Assembly (NCBI GenBank): GCA_963978895.1
Contig: OZ022246.1
Coordinates: 1,898,605-1,962,604 of the forward strand
From: Erpobdella octoculata
Lineage: Eukaryota > Annelida > Clitellata > Hirudinida > Erpobdellidae
Direction: 5' to 3'
DNA length: 64,000 nt
The notes below the pieces were generated by a model. That model worked only from the letters and a program-made list of their open reading frames with translations, searched no databases and had not been told where the DNA came from. Below, piece by piece: positions 1-16,412 of this stretch. The position numbers and the translations under genes were made by a program. How positions within the stretch are numbered: the stretch's first letter is position 1; each line of letters begins with the position of its first letter.

Positions 1-70
1 ACACCGGCGTTCCATCTGCGGATAAAAACATTTACATGAATGCATCCAAAGGTAGATAGATGTCTTCTTG

Positions 71-690
71 TTAGATATCGACAGGTCGTATTGTATACAA
101 TAGATTGTATTGTGCATGACAGATTGTATTGTATACGATAGATTGTATTGTGCGTGACAGATTGTATTGTATACGACAGATTGTATTGTGCGTGACAGAT
201 TGTATTGTGCGTGACAGATTGTATTGTGCGTGACAGATTGTATTGTGAGTGACAGATTGTATTGTGCGTGACAGATTGTATTGTGCGTGACAGATTGTAT
301 TGTGAGTGACAGATTGTATTGTGCGTGACAGATTGTATTGTGAGTGACAGATTGTATTGTGTGTGACAGATTGTATTGTGTGTGACAGATTGTATTGTAC
401 GTGACAGATTGTATTGTGCGTGACAGATTGTATTGTGAGTGACAGATTGTATTGTACGTGACAGATTGTATTGTGCATGACAGATTGTATTGTGTGTGAC
501 AGATTGTATTGTGTGTGACAGATTGTATTGTGCGTGACAGATTGTATTGTGCGTGACAGATTGTATTGTGAGTGACAGATTGTATTGTACGTGACAGATT
601 GTATTGTGCATGACAGATTGTATTGTGCGTGACAGATTGTATTGTGCGTGACAGATTGTATTGTGCGTGACAGATTGTTTTCTTATAAAG
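71..690. repeat. 19-bp minisatellite, about 31 copies
   Basis: Tandem array of a 19-bp unit whose core reads ACAGATTGTATTGTGCGTG, with variants at the GCG position (GTG, GAG, TAC, GCA, ATAC). Because the unit is not a multiple of three, the minus strand is open as a 57-nt, 19-residue repeat; this is a by-product of the array and not a gene. The array ends about 130 bp before the first recognisable exon. Confidence 0.95.
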
Positions 691-823
691 TCTTTCGCCT
701 GGTAGTTTTTAAAACTGGTAAAAATATTTGGATTAATAAAATAATATTTACGCATTCATCATTATTTATTGACAAAAAAGAAAAGCTGATAATTTCAACA
801 CCGGGAAAGTCGACCGTTCACAG

Positions 824-1589
824 AGCGGAGACTTCCGGAGTGGCTTCGAAGCACCACAAAGATGCCAACACGTTCATGAACGACCAACTCAAGTTCGTCT
901 CCATCCATTCTCCAGGAGCCGGCGCCGCCAGGTCCAAGCCGCCAAATGGTCTGGTTCATTGCTTTGTTTGTGTACGATGGAGAGGGAGAATGAGTGGATG
1001 AGTGAACATTTACATGTGGGCTGATTTGAATTTGTTTTGTTTTTTTTCAGAATCCTTCATGATGACTTCCGTACACATGGAGAGAAGGTTTGTTTGTGTG
1101 TGCTCAATTCATTGTGTGTGTGCTCAATTCATTACGTGTGTTAAAATTCTTCTTTCTTTTTTTTAAGATGCGTTCATTATAACGCAACGATACCGAGATG
1201 CTTTTAAAGTGTTCATTGTGTATGATGCAATGACACCAGAGGTTTCATTTTGATTTTTCTTCTTATCAGATTCGGTGACGAACATTCAGAACTGATGTCC
1301 GACACAGATTCTTCTCCGACCAAAGAAGTTGTTAATGCTATTATTATTATTATTATTATTATTATTTAATGATTATTATGCTAGTTTTTGACATGACCCC
1401 ATGCTGACCTTTTATAATGCACCCACTCAGGAACAAAAATCCAGTTTCGAGACAGAGGGATCGTCAAGTCATTCAACCCTGGTCAGTGATGACACCGATA
1501 TCGTCGTTGCGACGAAAAAGACCGCCGTCAAGGAAATTCGACTAGCGCCTCCGGTCAGAAGAGCTAGGGCCATGATCACTGAACTCTGA
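824..1589 (+). CDS. 3' end of an unrecognised gene (last four exons)
   Basis: Four exons join in frame: 824-948, 1051-1087, 1270-1327 and 1431-1589, with stop TGA at 1587-1589. Each acceptor is CAG and each donor begins GT; phases run 2, 1, 2, 0 without conflict, which is the main support. The encoded C-terminus of about 126 residues is polar and rich in Ser, Thr, Asp and Lys, for example MERRFGDEHSELMSDTDSS and LVSDDTDIVV, and ends in VRRARAMITEL. It looks like a disordered cytoplasmic tail. Upstream exons lie outside the window or beyond the minisatellite, so I cannot name the protein. The first acceptor (822-823) is the least certain part. Confidence 0.6.
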
Positions 1590-2500
1590 CTTCCCTAGCC
1601 CTTCTGCTTCTTGACCTTACATCTACGATTGACACAGTCACTACGTATTTTCTTGTCTATGCTTTAGCGATCTGTTGTAGCTCGAGTGTTTATCGTCCGC
1701 TGATCGGTTATTGATTCATATCTTGCTTCTTCTTCATAGTTTTTGGCTTTCGTGTTGCTTCAGATTCTTTTGCAACGATTCTGCTGCTGACAGCAAGTCG
1801 AGATGAATGATTTTCGCTCTTTTTTGTGTATCTAAATTAAACATATCATTCAATTTCTCTTCTTTCCTTTCTTCTTTTTTTTTTTAAAGAAAATTATGGT
1901 GAATATATTGAGATTATTTTTTATATCAGGCTGCCTTCGAGTGTAGTCGTATCAGTTTTGAGCGACTGCGATGGTACGTAGCGGTGTCGATCGAGTTCGG
2001 GACACAGTCAAAACGTTTTCGTAGATTTTTGTCGCCTCGCGCCCAAGTGCCACAGTAGAAGTGTTGTTTCATTTTTCACCGACCAACGAAAAGCTTTTCC
2101 TTTGTTTTCCGCACACGGGTAGCCAGTCAGTCAGTCAGTTTCGGTTGTCGTTCTCCGTCGTGGGACGTTCGGAAACGTTCGCTTCGTTCGTTCTCTTTCG
2201 AAACATTTCAGTTTTTGTATTTTATTTGTTTCTGCTTTTCTGTACGCGTCTGTTGGCTGAACTGCGGTTGGGGGGGTTCGATCCGTTCTTGTTTATATTT
2301 ATAGTAGGCAACCGTGCTTCTTTTTAATTTCTAACATTTTACACTTTTAATTTGTTTGATTTTGTGTTTTATTTTTTTAAGTTTTTTTAACGATGAGATT
2401 GCCTTAATTGTTTAGAAGTGATCGGCCATTATGCAAAGAGTATGCTGATGATAATAATAAGTTATATTATTATTATTATTATAATTAATAAATAAACGTT
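1590..2500 (+). other. Probable 3'UTR with AATAAA at 2491
   Basis: No coding exon is visible. The stretch is richer in C and G than the AT-rich DNA after it. An AATAAA signal stands at 2491-2496, which would give a 3'UTR of roughly 900 bases for the preceding gene. The 88-codon open frame at 2061-2327 has no recognisable features. Confidence 0.45.
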
Positions 2501-2939
2501 CTGCTCGATTATATTATTATTTTCAACGTGTCTCATTCGTCGGGTTTAGATTCTGTTGGCACCCACTTGAATTTTCTTCTAATAAATTGATATATTTATA
2601 TTTATTAAACTATTGATTTATCAGTTGATTAACTTTTTTTTTTTATTCGATTGATATTGTTTGCATATGATTCCATAAATTTAAAGTTTTTAATCGAAGT
2701 TTTAAGTTATTAGATGATTTCCATGTTATTTCGCTATTATACTGAGACGTTTTTTTCTTCTCTCGCTCTACATGCTCCTGTTCGGTAGTATTTCTGATAA
2801 CTTTTGTTTTATTTTCTCTAAAATCACACGACTTTTCTATTTGTTTTGACAATCAAGCAATTTAATTAATATAATGTTTGCTATTATTATTTTTTTATAT
2901 AAAAAAAAAGATATTAAAGTTTCTTGGCTGAGAATTGAG

Positions 2940-3260
2940 AATCGACATCAATTCATTCAGATATTCACCAAGGTCGATACGGCATAGTAGTTGACCGGTT
3001 TGGAAAATTTAGCAGTTCATTTCCAAACACCACCTAGTATATAATAGCCCTTTCTATCGGAAAGTAATGTGAAAAATAACTTTTTTAATTAATTACAAAA
3101 AATATTCTAAATAGCCTAGGACCTATCCTCAGACGTACCAAATGTACACAAAATATTTCATAAAAATTGGTTCAGTCGTTTCGGAGGAGTTCAATTTCAA
3201 ACATTATGACACGAGATTTATATGTATATATATATATATATATAGATTTCGTCTCGTATA
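2940..3260 (+). repeat. Transposon tail with TA microsatellite
   Basis: The stretch around 3160-3215 reads as a widespread invertebrate interspersed repeat tail (AAAATTGGTTCAGTCGTTTC followed by GGAGGAGTT), ending in a (TA)n run at 3224-3244. Tails of this kind commonly belong to RTE-type LINEs or their non-autonomous relatives. No coding region is present. Confidence 0.4.
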
Positions 3261-3289
3261 TAATTATATATTACGTCCCGTATATCAAT

Positions 3290-3770
3290 ATATATAAAAA
3301 TGAATGTTTGTCTGTATGAGTCTGTGAGTCTGTCCCTTATAGAAATCTGAGCCGCTGGAGCGATCTTGATAAAATTTGGCAAGGTAGTTCTCATACAGGG
3401 GAAGAAAGTTAAAAAAGTTTAGACTCGCTACTCCAATCCCCCGGCTCAGGGGGGGGGCAAAAACTTTCCAGGCCAAAAGTGCCTATGTATACGACCATCA
3501 AAGGTAATTGCGTAATAAAATTTAAATTTAGTTTACGTAATAACGTTTGAAGGCTTCAAGAAACTTTTAGCAAATCTATTTTACGTTTTATGGGCTAAAA
3601 GAAGTTAGGAATAAATGGAAAAGAAAAAATGAGCGGGAACGGGAACTGGAGAGCAAGCGAGAACGGGAAAGCGACCGGAAACGGGGAAGGAAATGGGAGC
3701 AAGAGAGAAAAACGGTAACAAAACCTCTGAAAACACCGAGCAACGACGGGTAACACCGCTAGTATAATTA
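3290..3770 (+). mobile_element. Non-autonomous element, possibly Helitron-like
   Basis: Begins with TATATAAAAATGAATGTTTG and ends near GAGCAACGACGGGTAACAC followed by CGCTAGTA. A GC-rich stem shortly before a terminal CTAG-type end is the pattern of Helitron 3' ends. A related end (GAGCAATGCCGTGTACC, then CTGCTAGT) occurs at 57750-57773. The middle is an unusual purine-rich run (about 3610-3720) of GGGAAC/GGAAAGCG motifs. Assignment rests on the end motif only. Confidence 0.35.
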
Positions 3771-3779
3771 TATATATTT

Positions 3780-4165
3780 CGTCTCGTATATTCAATTCGA
3801 ACTTTTTTCGACTGGCTAGCCTAACTTTCGTCGTTGGCTAGCCAGCTCGCGTGTACATAACTTTTCGTTGGTGGCTGGCTCGTATGCCTGTCCTGTATCG
3901 TTGCCCGTATGTGTGTACCTATATTCGTATCACGTATCCGTTTTTTTTTGCTAGCCTTCGAGGCTATATAAACTGTACTCGGTAACTTGTCGTTAATCCT
4001 GTTGCGAAAGCTCGATTTGATTTGCTAAGTTGACTTTTGTACAATAAAACTTGAGTTAAAGTTGAGTAGTTGTTGTTGCTGAGTTCTCTTTCGCTATCCA
4101 GACTGAAAACTTAACCTACGTAAGATCTACATCTACCTCAGCACATCATTCCCGTCCGCGACACA
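3780..4165 (+). mobile_element. Possible solo LTR
   Basis: This block has promoter and polyadenylation signals at LTR-like spacing: GGCTATATAAACTG (TATA box about 3964-3972), then ACAATAAAAC about 75 bases later (4040-4049), then a T/G-rich stretch. There is no internal retroelement coding sequence and I could not fix clean ends or a target duplication, so it could also be an isolated promoter-like sequence. Confidence 0.3.
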
Positions 4166-5650
4166 CAACTTAATCATTCGTCGTGTTTTACTCAGAGGTG
4201 TTTTTTAATCATCCAGTGTTTCTAGAGTAAATGATGTTTTTTAATGCTAAAATCTAGCCTAAACTATTGAAACTTTATCATTTTACCTGCTCAAGACAGA
4301 AACAATGTTATCTTGCTGTCTTGCTCCAATTCACTTTTGGTATCAATAATTAAACGCAGCTGCTTAACAATACTGATGATCTCTGTGGCTTTCAGATATT
4401 TTTACGTGGACAAAGACAAATTTTGAGTTCGCTACTAAGTTTGCCTAACAGAATTAATAAATTAGTTTTATACAAGTTAATGAAAATAGATGATAAACAT
4501 TATTAATGCAAGTTTCGGTCAGTTCTGTCATTTTTAAGAGACATTAGGTGTCACGCTTTAAAAAATTATTTTTCAAAACTGTTTAAATTTCTAAAGTAAA
4601 AATTAATTTAAATCTTTGTAGTCCTCAAAAATGTCAGAAAATTCCATGCTGGCGTCGCCATCATAAAATTATATATAGCTATGTGGAGCAATCAATCAAA
4701 TAAATTTATAAAGCGCCTTTTATTAAATTCAAAGAGAATGCTAATAGCAAGGCTTTCGTCCAGAGCCCGTAACTAGGCAAGTTACAGGCATCATGGACTC
4801 TTAGATACATATGCATGTATGTGTGTGTATGACAAAAAAGTTGCTCCGAGTCTTGCCCCTTGCCTTCCGGCAAGGGGCAAGACTCGGAGCAACTCGGAGC
4901 AACCTTGGCAATTCCCCCCCCCCGGGAAAATAGGAACTCTACGGCCGTGGTGGCCTCTGCGAATAGAAAGAAATAGCAATTTATTAATGGTTTAGTCTAG
5001 TCACTGCGAACAGCTTGAGCTGGTCTTGTTCGAATGGCGCTTATGCGGTTTATGCTTGCTTGTGCCCTTTGGGAATCTCACTGATACACGACGTTCTAGT
5101 GTGTATATTTTTCTTTCAAAAGATTCGAGTGCGAGTAGGCATACCAATTTGCGTGAAAAAACTAAGGCCATGCTTAATGTCTGTGAGTGAAGTTGAATTT
5201 AATAATTAAAGCTTGTTGCCTTCCATTGGTATCAATGCAGCCTTCGTACCTACTTAACAATAGGCTATTCAAAATTTCAAAATACTTGTGCGACAAACAT
5301 TTTTCGTCAATTAACTTCAATATAATTGTATTCAAATATAAATATTTTTTTAGATATTGATTCATTAAGTAAAATAAACCACAATACATTTTTAGTTTTA
5401 TAATATGTTGTATTTTTTTACTCACGTTTAAGCAAATATTATACTTCGTCTAAAATTGACATCATATTTTTTCTAACGCGAATATCCAGCTGAGCTTCTC
5501 GAACCCATAACTTCCTCATTTCGATTGTTTGGCTTTTACCCTTTACTTTGGAGTGGCGATTTGCCATGGGACTACGTTTCTTGGTTAGGCAACCGATAAT
5601 TGTTTATATTGAAAGATTTTAAATGAAGTTTTTGCTCTGACAAGTGCAGT
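4166..5650. other. Intergenic DNA upstream of CSK
   Basis: AT-rich sequence with a repeat tail of AATCAATCAAATAAA type near 4690 and the hairpin listed separately. I looked here for an SH3-encoding exon for the downstream kinase and saw none. Confidence 0.5.
4840..4893. repeat. Perfect inverted repeat, 25-bp arms, 4-nt loop
   Basis: Arm 4840-4864 starts GTTGCTCCGAGTC; arm 4869-4893 is its exact reverse complement; the loop is TTCC. A further partial copy of the arm end (TCGGAGCAAC) follows at 4894-4903, then a C-rich run. The arms are GC-rich in an AT-rich setting. Confidence 0.95.
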
Positions 5651-5663
5651 CAAAAACTCGAAA

Positions 5664-9984
<4,321 letters not shown>

Positions 9985-12780
9985 TTGCGTCTCAAACGAC
10001 GCAACGGCCGAGTCGGTAACCCGTCGCGTTTTCATCAGTCCACCGATGGTGTTTTAATATTAATATTATTGTTATATACGACATTTATATAATCGCTTCA
10101 ACATCCCTAACGAAAGAAATGCTACTAATCCGTTCGCGTACGTGTGTTCCTCTGCATGTGTACTGCTCGTGCGTTGTTTCGCCTCTTATTTCTACTCGTT
10201 TTCCTTTTTCGTCTCGGCAGAATTAAATCAAAAGTGCCACGTTCTCGGTTGTTTTTCTGGCGATGAGTTATCGGTCTCCCATGACAACACGACGACTGCG
10301 GCGATCGCGACTGTGACGCGTCGACTTTTCGGCGTCGCACAAACGTTTTCTCGACATGCCAATCTTTTCTTTTCCACTTTTTTTTTGTTTTGTTGTGGTT
10401 TTTCTTTTTACGTCGTAACGATCTCCGATTCTTGCAGTTTTGATTTCCGACCAATGATCGTTTGTGTCATCACTTTTTTTACATTTAAGCATCACGTTTT
10501 CCGAAAAATCGCTTTCCATCATAAGATATAGAAAGAAAAAGAATCCAGTTTTGTGCATGTCAGATGTCATCTTTTTAACCCGTTTTCTTGGTAGTAATTA
10601 TTTCAACTCGATGTGAATTTTGGTTCCAATTATACAACGCCAGCGGATACAAATTATATCATGAATTTGTGTTTTAATCGATGCTGAATTATATCTCTTA
10701 TCGCATGTTTTTGTATCCGCGTCCTCGCTCCGTCTAGGAGGAGGTTTAAATTGTACAAATTTCGTTTTTATTATGATACTTTATTCTTAAAATATCTATT
10801 ATTTATTGAATAATGTCTACGAATGCTTAATGTGTATTTCGATGATATAGATATCAAATTCCACCTTTTTAATCGTGTTTGTCGTTTGACGGTTTCATCA
10901 CCGGCCCGACGAAAGGCTGATAATTATAATATTATGTTGGATGGATAGAAGAAGAGAAAAAATTATGTGTCTGCAGTGTTGTGTAGTTTGTATTCCGGCG
11001 TTCCTGTCGCCGAAGCAGTCGATGTAGTAAACTGTTTTTCCATGCAACGAGCGTTTGACAGGGCGCCGTCGGATGATTGGCTGGTGGTTGTGTAGTTTTG
11101 TTGTTGTTGATGTAAATCTGAGTTTCTTTTGTGGAATTGCGTCAGTTGTTAAGTTTTTTTATTTTTCATTAGAAAAAAATATATGTTATATTATTATATA
11201 TACACTTTTATATAGTATTCACAGTAAAGTAATCATCATATGACTTGACTTAAGAAATATTTACAGAACAATACATTTTTCAATGAAAAATTATTTAAGA
11301 ACTGGTTTATACATGCTAGTGCTAGAGGCAAGATTATTGACAACGGCAGATGACATCAAGTGAGCGAAGCCTACTTGGAATAATATCCTTAATTACTTCG
11401 TAGTAACTGCAACTGTTTCCTGTCCAGTGTCGCATGAATACTATATATATATAATGCATACATCACTAGTATAGTATAATCAAACTAGATTAGATAGTAA
11501 ACAGTAATGTTATACAAAAGTCCCGCCAATAAATTTTCTTCATGGCTCAGTCTAAATTTAAATTGAAGTTCCAAGAGCTCATCTGACGTTCCACTATTAT
11601 TCGTTCTGAACTCTCTTTTAACATCTGACAGTACTTCCACCTAGAACCTAGAGTTAATAGTAAAGAAAAAACCTTCCTTAATTTTAATTAATTATCAATA
11701 AGAAAACAATTAATGTTATACGAACTTTCTGTGTGCGTGCAGACCAGTCGGGATCCACAAAGGGCTCGCTATGGTTCACCATTGCGTGGCTGTAGTACCT
11801 ACTCTATAATTATAAACAGTCCACATGTCTGAACAATCCGGCCTCCGGGAAAAATCCATTGTTGGATTGATTGAAAAGGCAGCAATCAGTCGTAACACGC
11901 GACGTTTCTTACGATCGATTGTTTATGAATCTCCCGCTCAATATTTTGAAACAGTCCGCCAAATTCATTACCGGGAGGATATTCTGATAGGATAGAGCTG
12001 GGTCGATCGATGTCGGTTTTGATTTTATTTTGCATTGAAAATTTGTGGTTCAAAGTTGTCAACAGTTGACGTTTTTCTGTTGTGCATTTACAATTTTAAA
12101 GTGCATTAAAATCAATTAGAGGTTTTTTTGGTACAATTAACTATTACACGATTCTCTATAGGTATAAATCATAAATCAGCCAATCAAGCACAAGTGAACT
12201 GTTTTATTTTATTCTCATTATTTGTTGCGAATTTTTGCTTCCAGTGCAACGTTTCCATGACAGACTGGGTTGAAACAATGACCTGGTTATCGCGAGTCAG
12301 CTGATATCAGTAGTATTTTTGCTGGTTTTAGAAAAAAAATGGTTTAACTCTTGTCAAGTTAAATAGATATCATGTTAATTATTTAATTTATCATACCGTA
12401 TTTTTAAGCAAATGTTGATCGACATTTCACCATTTGTTAATTCAGCAGAATGATGGTTCTTTAATCCTTATCCCACCTTTATTGCTGTTTTCAATGAACG
12501 TCCGTCAGCAGCCCCCCGTTACCATGACAGGCCCGATAAACATTCATTCATTCATAAAACTCTTCACAAATAGTAATCAATAACAAGGTTGCTGTTTACT
12601 TTCTCTCCTACACGTTCACAAATGCAACGCTTTCATAAATCGGTTTCAGCATTTACTAACTTAAAATCAGAAGAATACCAGAGAAAAATCGGAATGATAA
12701 TTTAAATTGAAGCAATCATTTGAAAAACCTTCAGGAAAAAACTCATAAAAGAATAAAACCAAGATGTTCTAAGATTCAAA
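9985..12780. other. CSK 3'UTR and intergenic region
   Basis: The first few hundred bases after the CSK stop are probably 3'UTR. The open frames on both strands at 10125-10570 mirror each other and have no domain signature. The remainder is AT-rich with no exon I could join to anything. Confidence 0.5.
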
Positions 12781-15700
12781 ATGGACAGCTTTCGCATTTA
12801 CACGCCTTTACCGTCCATTCCCAGTCATCCGGATGATGCCGACAGTGGATCCAGTGACAACGAGGACAGCGTCAGCAGAATGGAGGATCAGGAGCTGCAG
12901 AAATGTGCCCGGAGGAGCCTACGTAGAATAGTCAAAACTCAAAAATTATGTTCTGAGGCACATGCCGATATCAAATTGCTGAACAGTATTTACAAACGAT
13001 ATAGTGCTAAAAATAAAACACCAGATTTGGCCGATTTCATGGTGTCCGTTAATTATGTCCAAATCACCCATAAAATTCTTAAAAATCATTTCAAAGAAGC
13101 GTTCGTGGGAGAAACTGGATTTAACAACGAGATATGGGTCAGCATCTACTATCTGCTGTTCATAATGTGGAATCTCAGCGACAAAACGGTCAGCTTCTGC
13201 ATGGAAATACTGAAGACGAAAACATACGTGGAACTACTCAGCTGTCTCAAATCTCCACAACTGAGTCCAGATAAAATGGACGAAGAAATCCCGTCGTGTA
13301 TTGCTAAATGCATTCTCGGCACTCTCCACAATGTCGTGCAGAAAGTTCCGGCTTCGTGGGCTGAGATGAGGAATAGCGAAGCAGTTGAGATCCTCCAGCC
13401 TATTCGAGAATGTTCGAACCAAATGAGAGGCTGCGTTGCTCTGATGATACAAGTAAGTTTATTGTATACTTGTGCGAGCAGAGGCGTAGCAAGGGGGCAG
13501 AGGGGGACAGTTGTCCCCGGGCGCAGGGCTGGAGGGGCGCATTTTCCGTGAGCAACAAAATAAGAAAGTATTTTATTATTATTTTGCTGTATCTAGAAAT
13601 TTCTACAGCTCCAGTCATCAGGTTTCTTTGGAAGTAAAAAGCAAAAGAGGTTATTAAGGGGCGCAGATTTTGTGCTTTTTCCCCGGGCGCAGAAGACTCT
13701 AGCTACGTCTCTGTGTGCGAGTATCGACATGATGATAGCTTGACCAATTTCAATGTTGAATTGCAGGCTTATATCATAACTGAAGAGGACAACGATAAGA
13801 TCAACTCTGGTCTTGAAGTCTTCGAACTTCTTTTGGAGGTTCTGAAAACCACGATGGAAGACAAATCTTACTTTTCGTTGAAGTTTGCGGTAATAGAGCT
13901 AATCGAAGTCATCAACAAGCTGGCTGTAAATGATAGTAACAAGATGAAAATTGTTGAAGCTGGTAAATGCAATTCATGTTTTTTTATTATTATTGAACCA
14001 TTAGTATTATTTGTTGATTGGATGTAAACATACAACATAATAGACTATTATCGGTTGGAACTTATTGTAATTTTCAATATTATATTATACACTAGCTGTA
14101 GTCAACGGCTCTTACAATGATTGAACTCAGAGACGTAGCTAGAGTCTTCTGCGCCCGGGGACAAAACACAAAATCTGCGCCCCCTACATAACCTCTTTTG
14201 CTTGTTGTTACAAAGAACCTTATGACAGGGGATGGGGGTAGTCGGAGCCACTTTTCCAAAAAAATTTCAAAACTTTTCATTTTTCTTTCCAAAAATCCTG
14301 ATGACCGGGGGGTAGTCGGAGCCATAGAAATTGCTAAATACAGCAAAATATATTAAAAAACATTTTTGTTCACTGTTCCCCTGCCCCCTCGCTATGCCTC
14401 TGGCTGAACTATATTGTCCGCGTTGGTTAATTTCGTTCTCAATATTCTTATCAGGTGGTCTATCATATTACGTTGCTCTGATGAAAGGCGGGAGTTGCTG
14501 GGGAAATGACGTCATAGCAGAGGCTGCGAGAGGACTTTGGCTTCTCGGATTCAAGTGTAAAGAAGAGATTGTTAAACACGAGGGCTGCCTAACAAGTAAT
14601 GAAATGTTTACTGTATGTTCTCCAGTAATCAGCAGATTATTTACTTTTTTTTATTTTTATCGTTGTTTTTTTAGCTTTGAGAGAATTGCTGAAGCATCCG
14701 GATGCTAAAGTCAAGGAAAAAGCAAGAGGAGCTTTGTGGATATTGGAAAAACAGGATCAACTCACTAAAAGAGGTTGGTTTCAAATGCTATTTAAAAATC
14801 CTGCTTAAACATTTTTGAAACATTCCCAAATCAAAAACATATTCTTTGTTGTTATCCAACTTAAAGTTTCACAAGCGCTCCTGAAGAAAGATCCAGCTGC
14901 AGCAGCGACATCAGGGAAGGCCGACGACAAGTTCGCAGCGACGCCGGCTGCCGACGTCGGTCACATATTCATCAGTTACCAGTGGGACGCGAAAAGTACA
15001 GTCCTGAAAGTCAGGGAGCGTCTCAAAGCAGCGGGTTACAAAACGTGGCTAGATGAAGACGATATGTGTAAGTGACATTTCCTATTCGTAGGATTAAATA
15101 TGAATAGATTGATCTTAATTTCGTTATATGTTATAATTAAACAAATAGCTAATAAAATAGTAATAACAATTCCTTGAATAAATGAAAATATCATGTTATA
15201 TTCCATACGCAGCTAATATAAAATCAATTTCTAAAATTAAAATGACCATGTGATAGAATTAGCAATTATTCATTTTTTATAAAAGCCGGATCAGTACTAG
15301 AAGCAATGGCCATTGCTGTTGAAAAGGCCACTGCCGTCATCATATGTCTGTCTCAGAAATATAAAGACAGCGCCAACTGTAGAACAGGTTCAGTAGTACA
15401 TTTATCATCAACGCCATGGTTCCTAGAACCACTGAGATAATTTACAAAATGACACCATATTGAACATTTTACCTTTCTTTTACCATTTGTTTGGTTTTAT
15501 TATTTTAGAAGCGGAATATACTTTTCGACTCCGTAAGAAGATCGTACCACTCAGACTGCAGCAGGGCTACTATCCAGACGGATGGCTTGGAATACTCGTC
15601 GGAAGCAAGCTCGTTTTTGATGTCAGCCAGCAAACAAGATATGAGGATTCTGTTAAGAATCTGATAAGGGAACTCTCCTTGAATCCGGATGCCCCTGGCG

Positions 15701-16412
15701 CGCCTTCGCAGCCCCCCAAACCCGCTTTGGGTTAGCATACCTATCGTTTCATACATTAAAAAAATAAACAAATGAAAGTTTAGATTTAATGGCAAAAATT
15801 AAGAAGAACATTTACAAATATACCTAGAAACCGTGGTGGAGACCCCGGTAACGTTCGAAAACGTTCCTACCACAACTGCGACTGTCGCCGAAGCGACTTC
15901 TACTACCAGTTCTACGAAGTTCGCGAATATTTCCATGAAAATGTGGAAAGAGAAAGAAATCATTGATTGGTTGAGCAAGAACAAACTGCAAAAGCACAAA
16001 ACGTGGTATGATAACAATTAAATGCTTAATTAGCCAAAATGGTTATGAATTATTAATTAAATATCGTTGCTAGACGGTGCATAATTTAAAAGAACGCTTA
16101 ACCAGCGCTACCATATATATATTAACTTGAAGGATCTCATTTAATATTTAGAATCAAATAACTCGTTTCTTAATTAACAGCTTTGATCTTCTTCTGGCGT
16201 ATTATGCATTTTTAAGAATATCAAAACTAAAAAAGTATAAAAACATGATTTTTAAATTTTCAAGGTTCAGAGAACTCGACGGTTCTCTACTTGAAGAATA
16301 CGCCTTTATGTTGAGAGATGCACCAGAAGCCTTTTTTAGCCACCTCTTCAAGCAGAACATGAGTATCAGGGACATTCTGACTCTAGGGAAAGCCTTGAGA
16401 CAATTGTTGTAA
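12781..16412 (+). CDS. Helical-repeat (ARM-like), TIR and SAM-like domain protein
   Basis: Nine exons join without a break: 12781-13452, 13767-13962, 14455-14595, 14675-14773, 14867-15067, 15286-15387, 15509-15730, 15828-16005 and 16265-16412, giving 652 residues. Residues 1 to about 365 are helical with armadillo-like stretches (ARGALWILEKQ, AARGLWLLGF). A TIR domain runs from about 402 to 545: HIFISYQWDAKSTVLKVRE, AAGYKTWLDEDDM, AVIICLSQKY, SANCRTEAEY, KIVPLRLQQGY. Glu471 in CRTE sits where SARM1-type and plant TIR NADases carry the catalytic glutamate. A Thr/Ser-rich linker leads to a SAM-like end (about 582-652: MWKEKEIIDWL, FRELDGSLLEEY). SARM1 has ARM-SAM-SAM-TIR order, so this is related in parts but arranged differently. 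NAD cleavage and an immune or axon-degeneration role are inference. Two hAT MITEs lie in introns 1 and 2. Confidence 0.88.
13479..13713 (+). mobile_element. hAT-type MITE, 235 bp, intron 1
   Basis: Ends CAGAGGCGTAGCAAG and, inverted, CAGAGACGTAGCTAG. It is flanked by a perfect 8-bp target duplication TGTGCGAG (13471-13478 and 13714-13721), which is diagnostic of hAT superfamily insertion. There is no coding capacity. Confidence 0.88.
14128..14402 (-). mobile_element. hAT-type MITE, 275 bp, intron 2
   Basis: Starts CAGAGACGTAGCTAGAGTC and ends GCTATGCCTCTG. It belongs to the same family as the intron 1 element but lies in the opposite orientation. The flanking 8-mers ATTGAACT and GCTGAACT match at six of eight positions, suggesting an older insertion. 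Confidence 0.8.

Noticed and set aside
71..478. Open frame of 135 codons with a 19-residue repeat, minus strand
   Set aside because: It is produced by the 19-bp minisatellite read in three phases; there is no independent sign of coding.
71..690. CRISPR-like regular repeat
   Set aside because: Units are contiguous with no unique spacers, and the DNA is eukaryotic.
5015..5209. Candidate upstream CSK exon
   Set aside because: The peptide has no SH3 features and no donor compatible with the exon at 5858.
10125..10570. Overlapping open frames on both strands after CSK
   Set aside because: Opposite-strand mirrors in a CG-containing 3'UTR; the peptides are low-complexity and match nothing recognised.
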